Shown: in pieces, positions 20,391 through 33,400 of the stretch
Layout: each line of letters opens with the position of its first letter
How positions within the stretch are numbered: the stretch's first letter is position 1
NCBI GenBank assembly: GCA_907163375.1
Contig: CAJQUW010007778.1
Span: 154,001 to 218,000 of the forward strand
DNA: 64,000 nucleotides
Source: Prostheceraeus crozeri
Taxonomy: Eukaryota > Platyhelminthes > Polycladida > Euryleptidae
Direction: 5' to 3'
Notes under the pieces: model-generated
Database searches by the model: none
Told to the model about the DNA's origin: nothing
What the model saw: the letters and a program-made list of their open reading frames with translations, nothing else
Made by a program: the position numbers and the translations under genes

Positions 20391-23300
20391 ATAGTGGGAT
20401 TTCTTTCGGTTTGATGAGGCTTCGATACCGTTGACATCAAAATCAATTTCAAATTCGTGGAGCAAATGATGGCATCACAAAGGACAAGAAATATAGCATC
20501 CTACATTTCAACAATCTGCTCAGAATAAATAGTGGAATAAAATCTCTAACTTCGCTGAAATCCTGCATTTACATAAATCTTTGAAAAAGTTTGACCCCTT
20601 ACTTAATTTGTATAAGAACCAAAGACACCAGTTCGTCTTCATTATTTATTTGGCATGGAACATACACGAAGCTTTTTGCCCACTCTCCGTCAGGTGCAAC
20701 GCAGGAATGACAAGATAAAATTTGATAATAAACAGTGGACAATATCTCACATGTCTTTCACCACGGTGGCAATAAACCTGTGACGAATTCTTTACGAATG
20801 CATAGATCTGGAGCAACTTTTTTTGATAGCCATAGTTTCCAGACGTAAAATGTTAAAATTACGTTATAATGTTAAAAATCTAAATAACACAGTAAAATTG
20901 TCTCTGGCACTGACGTCACATCCACAAGTTATGAAGTGACGTGTGATGGCACTCTGGGGAGGAAGAGAACTATATGGTGAACGCTGATGACCATCACGAA
21001 GAAGCTCAGGAACGTGTTCCTTGATTCGAATCCGAAACAGATGTTCTGTCTAACTATGAATTATTATGGTTAATTATAAAGATCCTGGTGGCTTTGGTTC
21101 TCAGACACATTAACGTTAATATTATATACATGTAATATGAACTGCCGTGTTTGATGGAAGCTTTTGTTGTATTGGTTCTATTTAGTAGGAAACTAATAAC
21201 CGCCAATAGCTACTCAGTAGGAAACTGCTTGGACAAACATTCAACCGGAATTTTCCGATGGAAAACTAAGTAATTCAATGAACGCTGGTAAATGGAAGCG
21301 CACTCTAATTGGTTGGTGTTGATGGATTCATTTGGAAGACGGACAACATTCGGCCTTAAGTCTTGGAAACTATTATAATTTGCACAGGGCGGCCAGCCCA
21401 AGAGAAATCTCTTAATTTCAAACCTAGAAAATCAGGATGGGAGTTGATGTTTTTTATTAATCAAAGGGCATTTTGACGAACAGAACACTTAAATTAGTTC
21501 TCCCATTCATAAATTGTCCAAAGTGAAAAGCCTCTTTCTCACAGAGTATTAAATAATGGTTCTTACACAGAAGAATGCATATTTTTGTCATTAGTCGCAA
21601 CGGCAGACAATCGCAAGATTGGCATGTGTGAGCTTGGCGGCACTGAGACGAAGGCATGAGATCTTTGACCTCCTGTCGGGGTGCTATTCAAGTCACACAT
21701 CTAATTGACTGCTTAAAATCCCAATTAAAATTGCAACTTATTATTTGAATTATACTTTTTTCAGAACCGGGAGCCAGAAAATTTTGAGATAATAACAAAA
21801 TTTGATTTAAAACAATCCGATAGCTTCAAACGCCTCTGGATTATAAGCTACTATCAGCACAACATATTGTAGCGGGTCAATAACTCAGCCGCAGATAAAC
21901 GCTTGTCATCCCAACAATAGACAACTACAATACAAGAAATTATTCTAATATCTTTATTAGAGCTCAGATTAAAACATGAACGTTGCCAGCTCAAATAGAA
22001 GCAAGAAACCAATTCATGTTCAGCTATTGTTTGGTGAACATGCTTTGCGCAGAGCATTCAAGAGCTAACTCAGCTGATGACGGCTAATCTGCTACAAGCA
22101 TTCGAGGTTACTAAGGAACTTAAAGCTTAAAATTTTCAAGTCTGGGGACATCTTTCAATCTCAAAAGCCCAGGCGAACTGGCATTCAACAATCCTTTTGT
22201 GGCGTTAGAGAACATGTTAAGTAAAACATGAGATCATAAATATAACACAAGGTAACCATGATACTTACTGGCACCATTTACATTAAAATATATTTAGTGA
22301 CAAGAGGCAATGTTCATCGCAAATGCTATTTTGGATTCTCTATTCAAAGGCGTCGACCCATTATCTCAGAAATCAAAGTTTAAGCACATTTATTGCTTGA
22401 GTCGAAATTAATTACTGAAATGATTGCCATAATGAATATTTGTGCTTTCATTGTAGCTGTTAAATTTCAATAACATTTTCCTTTGATTTTATAACCTCAG
22501 TCATATTAGTTTCTGACTAACCCTCTAAGAAGAGAAAAAAGCTGATTCAAAGACAAGACTTCGGAGGCGTCGTGGTGCTTTGCTTATGATTTAACAACCT
22601 GCAACTGGTAGATATGCAGCTATCACGTAATAGCAATATTGAATAATACAAAATATCAAGATGAAACACATCACACTTCTATTCATACATGCAGAGCCTA
22701 AAGTTCTTTACTTTAGGAGACAATAGTGTCAATATGTAATAGCAAACGGAAAGGAGTCTTTCATTCAGTGATCTGAAAGCAAATTAAGAATTGGGTTTAT
22801 AACAAATCGAACTTTCGCTTACATCAGATACTTTAGACTGAAGTTTTGGAACAGTCAGGAGCTACGGAAGACCTCGACGTAAGAAAGGCAATTAAATATA
22901 AAAAGAATACGCGCAGTAACAGCAGCAATACTTGCACCTGGTCTGTAAGCCTAATAAGAGCAACAATCGCTTATGTGCAAAATGTTGGGAAATCAATTAC
23001 TTTCCTGCATCTATCAAAATTTATCGAAATAGATAAGGCATTGAGTTCACAAGAAGGATGCAAGAGTGAAAATCAAAAACGCACTATATGAAGCAATATC
23101 TAGAAAGTTCATGAATATGGTTAGTGGCCAAAGTGGAGCAAAACAGTTCTTCATAATTTTATGACCTCGACATCCACTTTATAATTCTCGAGGTTGAAAT
23201 TCTGATTTTCAATGTTCAAATGAATGCTTATAAGTTAAGTTTTAAACCACTTACCACACACACCCAAGCACACGTTTTCTCCGGTACATCTATAAGATAA

Positions 23301-24154
23301 AAGTATATTTTTGCAAGAAGATGTATATTAAGGAAAATAACAAGCGATTATCAAGAGTAATACTTTATGCAACATGGCTTCAAGTGAAACAAAATATAAG
23401 TGACAAGAATCTCAGTAAGCTGGCTTCAACAACATCCACAGATTACATGTCAACAGCGCATAACTCATGTGATCAGATGAAACAACAGTTGTCACTTACC
23501 TCATATGCACGGCCGAAATCATATCGACAACACTAAATCAGTATCTGTCATCATCGTTTTACATTACTCATAAATTGTTTCATTAGTAGCAAGAGAAATT
23601 TATTCTACAAGAATATGCAACATGCTACAGGACAACTTTTCACATATCATTCTCGGCAAAAATCAGATGTGAAATCAGTGTCTCCGACTTAATCGCTTAC
23701 GGATTTCTCCAAACGTTAGAGCTCAGGATCAAGATATAATCAGGTATTAATATGATTAGGCGGCCGAAAGATCCTTTTGAAGACATGCGGTCTAATTGCT
23801 TACTTGAGTATTAATGCGTGTTTGGACTGCCTTGTTTCCAAACACATTTTCGAAACAGAAAACTTATTAGACGCAAGCTGATTTGAGTTCAGTAGCGCAA
23901 AATAAAAATATCTGTTGATTATGCCTTGCAAAATATGCCTAGATTTCTGTCATTTGAGATCGACATTGTTGTAGACCTTCAATAGAAGATATCATACGAG
24001 AATTACTTTTCAAAAGATTGTAATTAAATTTTCATGGCGCTGTAATGATTTATGCTGTCAACGAATCCCTGGATGAACAAAATATTCTCCCACCCAACTA
24101 AAAAATAACAAATTGTAGAAATGTTCATGATGGCTGATACTGACACGAGGATGC
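20391..24154. other. Intergenic gap between MOV10L1 and ZFYVE19
   Basis: About 3.8 kb separating two tandem minus-strand genes. It should hold the MOV10L1 promoter and 5'-UTR and the ZFYVE19 3'-UTR. A TTTATT (AATAAA on the minus strand) near 23608 is a possible ZFYVE19 polyadenylation signal. ORFs at 22846-23091 and 23321-23536 have no recognisable family. No transposon ends were noticed. Confidence 0.45.
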
Positions 24155-24406
24155 TTATGTTTTCTGTCCCGGTTTCAGGAACGTGGCAGTCCTATGATCA
24201 GCATCTGGGCCGTCATGACACTCTTTGAAACACCGACGACAGAAGAGATCATTTTCACAGTCATAACAACGAATGGAAGCGTCCTCGCTGCAGATACAAC
24301 ACCATGGAAGTTCCTCTTCCTTCGCGCTATCACTCGATTTTCTCACTGAAGAAATTTCTGAATAATCGGATCCCATTGCACTTTCTATTTTCGCCTCCTC
24401 TGATAG
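24155..24406 (-). CDS. ZFYVE19: ZFYVE19 exon 6 with stop
   Basis: 84 codons including TAA. Contains the C-terminal zinc-binding block [31 protein letters not shown] and a closing His in DHRTATF, a B-box-like arrangement conserved to vertebrates. Acceptor TTTACAG. Confidence 0.94.
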   Translation of the reverse strand, partial: LSEEAKIESAMGSDYSEISSVRKSSDSAKEEELPWCCICSEDASIRCYDCENDLFCRRCFKECHDGPDADHRTATFLKPGQKT

Positions 24407-27400
24407 CTGTAAACAAAAATTGCAAAACTGCATTATATAATCACCTATCAAATGATTAAATTTAGATGAATCGTACATACAAGAGGAAGACATTTGACAG
24501 GGTCTGATTTTTCTACTTATGCTTGCAAATTGGTGGCAGGGCAGCCTTTACGCACTCGCAACTATCACTAGGCTAAGGGTAGTAACCTCTAGTGAGAGCG
24601 TTGTCACCTCCCGAGCGGACAGACTCGAACCGTGGACCTTCTGCACTTCCGTAACGAAGTTCGGCCTTAACCAACTGAGCTGTCATACCACCTTAACAAT
24701 CCAGCCATCTCAATCAATAGTGATGAAATGACAACAATTCTTGTTGCAAAAACAATCTTTCTCACACGATTGAATGTCATCAACTATTTCTCAATTAATT
24801 CTCTAATTAGAAAGAAAATGAAGAAAAATCATCTTTTAGTAATTGTAAATTTATCAACTTTCCCTAATTCGATCAATTAACTGAGTGAAAACTCACCATT
24901 TTGTAAAATTTTGTTTGATTTGCTGATTCATAGAGACAATTGCTGGAAAAACGTCTTCCGTTCATTCAAGAATCGTGAAAAATGTTTTCAGATTTCATGA
25001 GCCTTGCTAAGTAATACTTTAGGCCTACATGGTTTCAATTGGTTCATTCAAAAAATCAGTGGATGGCAGGAATTCATTAACTCCAATATATAATTAAATT
25101 CACAACATCCCTATCCCTAAGCTGTTTCAAAACACTTTATCAAAGCATAGAGTAACTCCGTATTGATAATATTGGTAAACTGTCAAAGTTATCTAGGCTT
25201 AACCTATATTCTGAGAAAAAAGTAAGTTATCTAAGGGAACATGTAGATGATTTTTTTTACTTTCATTTTAGGAGTTTGTGACTCAAAATACTTAAGAAAG
25301 TTGCTCGGGTCCTGAGTTCTGGAATTACCTCTCCCAGAAGACTGTCGGTCTGAACATCGTTTTCAAGAAACGCTTGAAAATGCTTATATTGCTCTAGGTT
25401 GCTTAATTTGAATGTTGTGTAATTTATATGATATCATGCAGCTTCTCCATTTGATTGTGTAATGATCACATACTTTGTGGTAAAAAAATAAATACAATAA
25501 ATAAGATAACTGCATTGGCAGTTGCAGCCTATTTTCGGCGTTCACATCAACGAAACTATAATGAATCATCAGAGCTACCAAATGGAAAGATTCATCATTG
25601 GTAGTCTAAAGACCAAGTAAACTCGATCAAAATAGGATTGGGTAGGAATCGAACCCGCTACTTTCTAAACAGCTGCTCAAGTTGGTGACCATTACATTAT
25701 CAACACAATCTACTATTATGCAAAATAGTGTTGTGCAGCAAAATTGCCCACTTCTGTTAATTTTGGAGGAGTGCATTTCAGGAGGTGGCTACACATACTT
25801 TTATCTTTGTTCCTTTTTACATTTTTCGGACCCTTCTTACGAGACTGAAATGCTTGTTCAATATTTATTTGTACTGATAAATGTGCAATGAAGATATTCG
25901 TACTTTTTTCACAGAATTGATACGGTGGACAATTTTGCGGCACAACACTGTAATGTGTTGATGGCCGACCTACCGTCACCGATCCCACCAGGAAGGTTGG
26001 GAGATTAGAAGCATATACAAATAGTTCTGAACAACTTGGTTAGTTCTAAAACCATATTAGCAAGACTTCAGTATCAGAAGATAGTCTCACTTCGACAGCC
26101 AGAGCGAGTTTCGTAGTATGCATAGGGTGCACAATGTACATCATTCTGTGAAAGTCTCATTTCCGGCCTCGTTCCCTGCAGAAACTCGCTCTGGCTGCCG
26201 GACTGAGACTGTCGCAAACAATCATTTGATTCAGAATGATGGTCAAAACATGAACGCGAATAACTACGTCGACACTGCCGAAAACGAACAATGATGAGTT
26301 TAAGAACACGAATTCTCAACACTTATATGGTGCTTATCTAGAGCATAAATGACCCCACGAAAATTACTTCAATTTCTGCTGTCAGCACTCTGGCATTCAT
26401 ACCAAACTGGTTGAATGATAAGCACGAAGAATAAAACTCAAATATGTGCATATAAAATGTGGAGAAATTTACCTCAAAAGTAACCATTCCAAAGTGCGTT
26501 TGACATTTGGTATTCTAAACTTCTGAACAACTTCAAATGGGGTTATGACGAAGATGGACGACTTGTTGCAGAATGCCCAACGGATTCAAATGATCAGGAA
26601 ATACACATAAACTACTTAGAAGTACCACTACTACTCGCACCTAGCTTTTAAATAAGTAGTATTTGCATTACATTTGAATTTCCAATACTCTACAAGTTGT
26701 CTGTGGTAGTATAGATGAGCATGATATGATTCATAGACTTATAAACTTTTCTAAAAACTTGAATAATAAAAACACACATTATCAAATATATTGTTATAAA
26801 AACTAACCACCAGTACAGATAATTAGATAGTGCAGGTTTTAACTGAATCCATCATTACCCGCAAGAACCACTTGACTTACACTAAATGGATGAGTCTGTC
26901 TCGTTATGAACGTAAATGAAGGAAAATCTCAAAAGACAAGAGTTGTAACAGTTGCTTGCTAGTTATTTCGCAACAGATTGGTTTTGGGCACTTCGCGAAA
27001 CCAAAAGCTTTCAGTAACACTTCAGACAGTCTATCAATTGATTGGACGTCTAACAAAGAAAAATAGATGATAACTGCTTGCGCAATGGATCACAGACGTC
27101 AACTCAAGGATGAGACGACAAAACCGAAACATTATGCTTTTCAGATAATGCACCATCTCATCCAAAATTCTTATCTTGACTGTTATTCAAATAGTGTTCC
27201 TTCCTGAGAATAAGACCTCAGTTGTATATGTGAATAGTATAATCCAATATCCTCTGCATTGATGTGCTACTTTTTCCTCGATGAAAAACGAATGAAAGAC
27301 AGTTTAGTTGATTTCGGTAATTAGACTAATTTACGGGAATTTTTCATATTGCACACCATGCACTGAGCTGCAATCGGTGTATATTCAGCACATATGCATA

Positions 27401-30400
27401 TCGGGGAACTACGTCTCTGACTTGAAGATGATCCTCCGAGAACATAATATGAACAATTCGACACAGTCCCGATAGTTCTAAATAAACAGGTTCTGCTGTG
27501 TTTTGTGAAACTCACGGGTTTCTTACCTTTTCAATCAGTCTCTGAATTTGCTCTTCCTCGGACATTTCACCAGTTTTGAAATGCAAGGATGGATTAGCAA
27601 CATCAGGAATGCCTTGCAGTTTTCCTAACCGATTCCTGATGTCTTTCATATCTTTCTCTTCTTGCTGCTTCCTTTTCTCGTCGGAATTTGCTTCTTGCTT
27701 AGCTTGAGCTATAATGCTGTCCACAGAATCTTCTTTCTTCCCAAGAAGAACATTCGAGGGAGTTGTATTCGCACCAGCACCGGTGTCGATTTGATTCCTT
27801 TCCCATTCTTGATTCAATAAATTCATTGCTTGCTGCTCCTTTGACTGTGAGGATGATGATTGGATGCTATTATTTGATGACGCAGGAATATCCAAGCTCT
27901 TGTAGCCACGAAGCTTAGAAAGACGTTCTTCTATCACTTCAACGGATGGCACATCTGAAAGTTAAAATTTGTATTGAGAAAATACGGAGTGAATTACAAA
28001 TTGACCGTCGAATTTGTGCCGCAATTTTATCGATTCTCATGCCTTCCAATTGTGTCGCACATCAACGTGCCATACATTACTCAAGAGCTTACATTCTCAG
28101 CATCCAAATAAACTGCGATAAACTTGCATCCATAATCATGTTTGCTGGACAGTGGCAAGGATTCTGAAGGTGATAAACACAAACATGCTTTATGAAAAAT
28201 TGAGAAAATGACACTTCCACCCAATTGAGTGACGAAAAAAGAACTCAGAAAATGTTTGGTCCCTCGTCCCTAATTCATCATCATACTCACATGTTTTCTT
28301 ATTGAAAATTTGCGATTTGTGAGTAGAGTTATTTCTACATTTTGACCACTGCCCAGTAAGTATATCATAGTTCATTTGAAACTTGAGAATGTAAGCTCTT
28401 GAATGATTTACGGCACGTTGTTGTGCGACACGATTGGAAGGCATGATAATTGAGTGTATTTCGATATAATTTAAATGGTCTGTTTTTATGATAAGCTCTG
28501 CAATTACATTTCTTGAAATTGCATGAGTCAATAGACATAAGTAAGTCACTTTAAGCTGCAAACGACACATGTAGGATCCGAATTTCAGAATCGGATTTCA
28601 TTCTTACGCTTCAGAATAAACGTGGTTATTCCGAAATTATTTTGCCTTTGACAGAATGGATGTAAACAAATTAGATCTTCCAAATAAATCAGGTGATCCT
28701 CGTATCCGGAATGGAAGCGTGATGAAAAAATAACCTTCTGCGGATACTAAATTGATTTATTACGATAACCAATATTTCGCCTTGCGGCTTTGTCAAGGTA
28801 ATATATAAATAAGGATAAGTAAAGCAGAGAGTGGAAAAATGTGGGCCTATTTAAACAAGCTTTGAGTACAGCTAAAGGAGAAACAAAAGGAGCTAAAGGA
28901 GATGACAGTGTCTATATTTAGACCTTGACATCCGTTCATTAGGGAGCCTGCATTAGATCTGCAGACTGATATGACAAGAGCATTATCGCAGCATGGATTA
29001 AAGTTAAAGCAAAACTTTAAGTATGTTGACATATACCCTTCGTCACTAAAGTGAAACAAAAAACCGAGTTTTTAGACACCTATTTATTCAAACACTAAAG
29101 ATGTCCTGCCCTGTCCTGGAATGCCTCTTCCTGATTAGAAAACAATCGTCTAGGTCTCATTCGTGGCCTCGTTCTTATTTATTATTTTTAGCTGTAATCA
29201 GAGATGCAAGTAATAATTTATTACTACTCCAATTCTATAACTAGTAGACTGCATATGCAAGCGTTTTACGCTTATGTTATGTGTTCTTCATCGTCTGCTA
29301 CAGTGCTTTTTTCTAAAAGGGGTGTCACACGATCCGATAAGTCGGACGGACTTATCCGTCGGACTTATCGGAAGGGGTGTCACACGGTCAGACATGGTAT
29401 GATCGGATGTAGGAAGTCTGATGAGTTGGTAGGATGGCGATATTCAACGAGTTGAATATTTTCATCATACTTGACCTTCACTCCATTATCTCATTGGTCG
29501 CCCATGTCACCTCGCGTGCACGTGATAATGGCGTGAGTGGCAGCGACGGCATGATCACAATGTGATTCATTTACGAGGGAGCGCTTACTCATAGGTTTTA
29601 TCAGTTTGTAGGACCGTCAAGTCCGTCCGACTTATCGGATCGTGTGACACCCCCTTAACGCTATACTTCCACCCTTTCACTATGCAATATGCAACTTCAG
29701 TTGGCAAGTAGAGTTCTAATTCATCCTCAAATGGAAAAAAACGTTAGTAACCTGATTATTGCGTTAGTTCGTCCTCTGAATGCTTCTGAAAGTGACTACC
29801 TGGAATGTCGGCAGTCGGCACCATGACAGATACATGGAAGTAACAACAATGAAATTAAATAAACGATAGATCAGATTGCCATACAAAAGATGTGCGGCTG
29901 GTAGGATTCGAACCTACAACCAAAGTTAACTAGACCTGTGCTCTAACCAACTGAGCTACGAGCCACTTACACGACTGTGTCAATTGGCAGGATCAAACCC
30001 TCAATACCACACATCAGTTGTCAAGGCAATTATTATCAATGAATAAATAGCACGTCACAATATTGTGACCGCCGACATTAAGGCAAGTGGCGGGGATCGA
30101 TTGTCCACCACAGCACGGCACAATTACAGCACCATTACGGCTGTATTTGGGGCTGATTTGCGGCACCATGACAGCTAGATTTATGGAAGTAGCTGACATC
30201 TTCAGGAGAAAGGTGGACATTGTCATTGTGCTAGTAATGAAGTGGAAAGGTGCTAAAGTATGTTCAATTGAACATGGACATAAGATGTTCAGCATGGTAA
30301 GCGAAGTTGGCGTGGCTGTAGCGCAGAGCAAGCTAAATAGCATTTTAAGCATCGAAAGGTTCAGTTATCGGATCATGCCCTCCCCTCAAATGCTTCAGAG

Positions 30401-33400
30401 TTTCTGACAGTCATATCCGCTGACGCCCCACAGCTACGAGCATTTTGAGCACGTGACTGTAATTGGAAGTCCTATGATAGTGGGTGGGGACTTTAATGGT
30501 CATGTTGAGGAAGAGAGGAGTTACAGAAGAGATGGGTGAATCAAAGAAAGGTCGGTCTGAAATTGAGGTAACAATAATAACTGCGAAAAGGAGCATGTAG
30601 GACCTCTCGGTGGTAAATATAAGTAAGAGCGCGAAACATGATGATGGAACAACTGAGGTCCAATGGGCAGTTCGAAACAAGACGTAGGCTCTCCGACGAC
30701 GGCAGAAAACGAATGCGAACGAAGATTTGAATTGCTATAGTATAACAATTGGCAAAAAAGTGATGTTAAGAGAAGGAAAAGGAGGCGGAGGTACTGTACG
30801 AGCAACTGAGTACATGAGAGGGTGAAAAGGCTATCTGCAGATTGGTGAGATCCAGAAGGCAAACAACGAAATATAATTATAAGGGCTACTATATAAAAGA
30901 TGACAGAGGCAGCATGTTGTGTAGTCGCCAAGAAAACATCGCAAGGTGGAAGGAGTACTTCAAGGAGCTGCTAAATGTGGCCAGGCCGCATCAGGACTAT
31001 GCAGGCTTTTCCACCTGCCACAGGACCAGTCCCTCGAATGACGGAGGAAGAAGTACGATGAAGGCTGTCCGAAGTATGGCTAATGGAAAGAGCTTTGGGT
31101 TAGATGACATCCTTATAAAAGCCCACCAAGTCATGCAGGAGGATGGGGAGTCTCTCCTACTAACGAGAGCCTCGTAGATACCTCAGGCATCAAGGTACTC
31201 CCACATGTATAAAAGTGTGGGAAATAATAACTGAAAAGTGGGTGAGATAGTTGGATTCAGTCTGGGCTTGGGTTGTCATGCTTGTTTGGCGACATCCTTT
31301 GGAGCTGCATGCGGAATGGAAATATCCGAGGTATGCGTGAAAGTGATCCAAGACGGGATGAACAACGGAATCAGATCCATGCAAGGCCTCAGTAATGCGC
31401 TCTAAGTAGGTGTGGGACTCCAACACGCATTCGCTTCCAGTCTGTTGCCATTTGTCCTGGTAATAGACACGATCTTCTAAGCCAACCGTGGGACCTGCTA
31501 TACACAGATGATATTGCAATAGTATCGATCGAATTCATCTCTGGAGAGAAGGTTGAATAGATAGAATCACATCCTTGAACGAAATAGACTGAAAATAAGG
31601 GTGCATCAGACTGAGTACATGCCAACTAAAGATCACTTAACATCTGTGATAGACAAAGACAGTGCCATCGACAAAGAAGTAAACAGAAGGATCCAAGTAG
31701 CTCGGGAAGCTGGAGAAAACTGTAGGATAAGCAAATGGTTCTGTAGGACAACGCAGGGGTACAGTAGGATAGGAAAATGCCAACATAGTTGAGTGCATGT
31801 GTCCACACATTCATGACTCCACCGGTGATGTTTTGCGTTTAAGCGAATGTTGGGTAATCAGCAAACAGAATCGGCAACATCTTTGAGGTGACAAGAAGTG
31901 ACAGGCTCAAAAATGCAGATATTCACTGAGCTCTCAGTAGTCAGCGGGAACGTTGTACGAAGCCGTCATGAGCATCAGACCAAAGAAGCATTGGGAATGG
32001 ACATACAAGGTGACCAAAGAAAACGTGAGTGCCAAGTGCGGAGGACATGAAGATGGGAATCTAAAACCGATGATTCACTGGACTGCTTGAGATGGGCGAG
32101 GAAAATTACCGGGACAAGGTCTTTCAAGGTTAGCAAAGTGAGCATAGAAAGACTTTATGGCAAGTTCACTTAACACTTAATGAGCTTTCTAAGATATCAA
32201 CAGTTTCAAAATACATCAGATTATTAGCAATTTGACAGTTGTCATAATGCACATAGAGTATTTCTTCAAAATTTCAATTTTGATTTTAGTTTAGATAGAG
32301 AGCTCCCCATCTCTCAATGAGTGAAGTTCAAATCAATCCTCAGAATTAACACACGGCTGGTGGATTAGCGCAATTTCAAAGGCCCACAGGGCGTTATTTT
32401 CCACCACAATTACTCTCCGATATAGCATTAGCCAGGTTCCCTATCAACGCCGAATCGGTAGACAACGGGGGAGGTCCGTTCAGTGAATCAACTTTACACT
32501 CTCGGCACAGAGAGCCAGTACGCTGACCACTGATCTGCCACACATCAGTCTATCCCTTCCCTCCACCAATTGTAGAAGGACAATCTCACTGCGAGCATGG
32601 TGATATTCAGCAAAGTTAGGGGCAACATCACTCATCATTCGATGTTAATCTCAAGACTTAAAATCAGAAGTTCAAGATTTCTTAGCATTCAACGATAGCG
32701 ATTTAGTAAATTCCTTTTATGCTCATTCGTAGTTAGCGCAACTCATTTTCCGGTCGACTTCAAATGACATCAGTTGTGAACTCTCCTCTCAACCTCTCTA
32801 AAAGTGTGAATTAGATATACTTATCTGAATTAAATGTAAGTACTAGCGCATTTGTAATATCATGAATGCGTCACACACTCGAAACGTGCGCTTGGGCACC
32901 CCTGAATGCATGAAACAGAAATGAGAAGTGTTCTACAACAGCATTGGAAAGGAAAGTAGAATAACTTGATATCTGCATATAATTAAGTCCAACTCACTTT
33001 GCAGTCGATCACGGCGCAAATTTTCCAACCGTTTTTCAACACTGTCTTGATGATTTAAAGGTGCTTTCTTCTTATATGGAGTAGGACGAACGTTTTTCTT
33101 ATCAAGAGCGGCAACGCGCCTGAAAGAATGTTGAAAGACAATTTAGTACAAATCAGCCAATAAATGAGTCACGTTTTTGTTGATCAAATGACCTTTTCTT
33201 GCATTTAAGCATTTCTTTCTTACAACAAGTCAAGCCAAATCAAATGCTGATAGTGATTGAAATACCTCGATTTTTACCGTCTCAAAATCATAAAGCGTTG
33301 CAATTAACGGCATCATTTTCAATATCTGGATTATCCTTATAATCTCTAATATTATGTGAGAAATTTCTCTCCTTTTGAAAAGCCAAACATTTAGAGAAAC

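Noticed and set aside
22846-23091. 81-codon plus ORF as a gene
   Set aside because: No family resemblance, no splice context and a length expected by chance in this much DNA.
29894-29966. Functional tRNA-Thr(AGT) gene
   Set aside because: The acceptor and anticodon stems have mismatches, and the flanks recur at 10.2 and 46.8 kb, so it is a SINE head.
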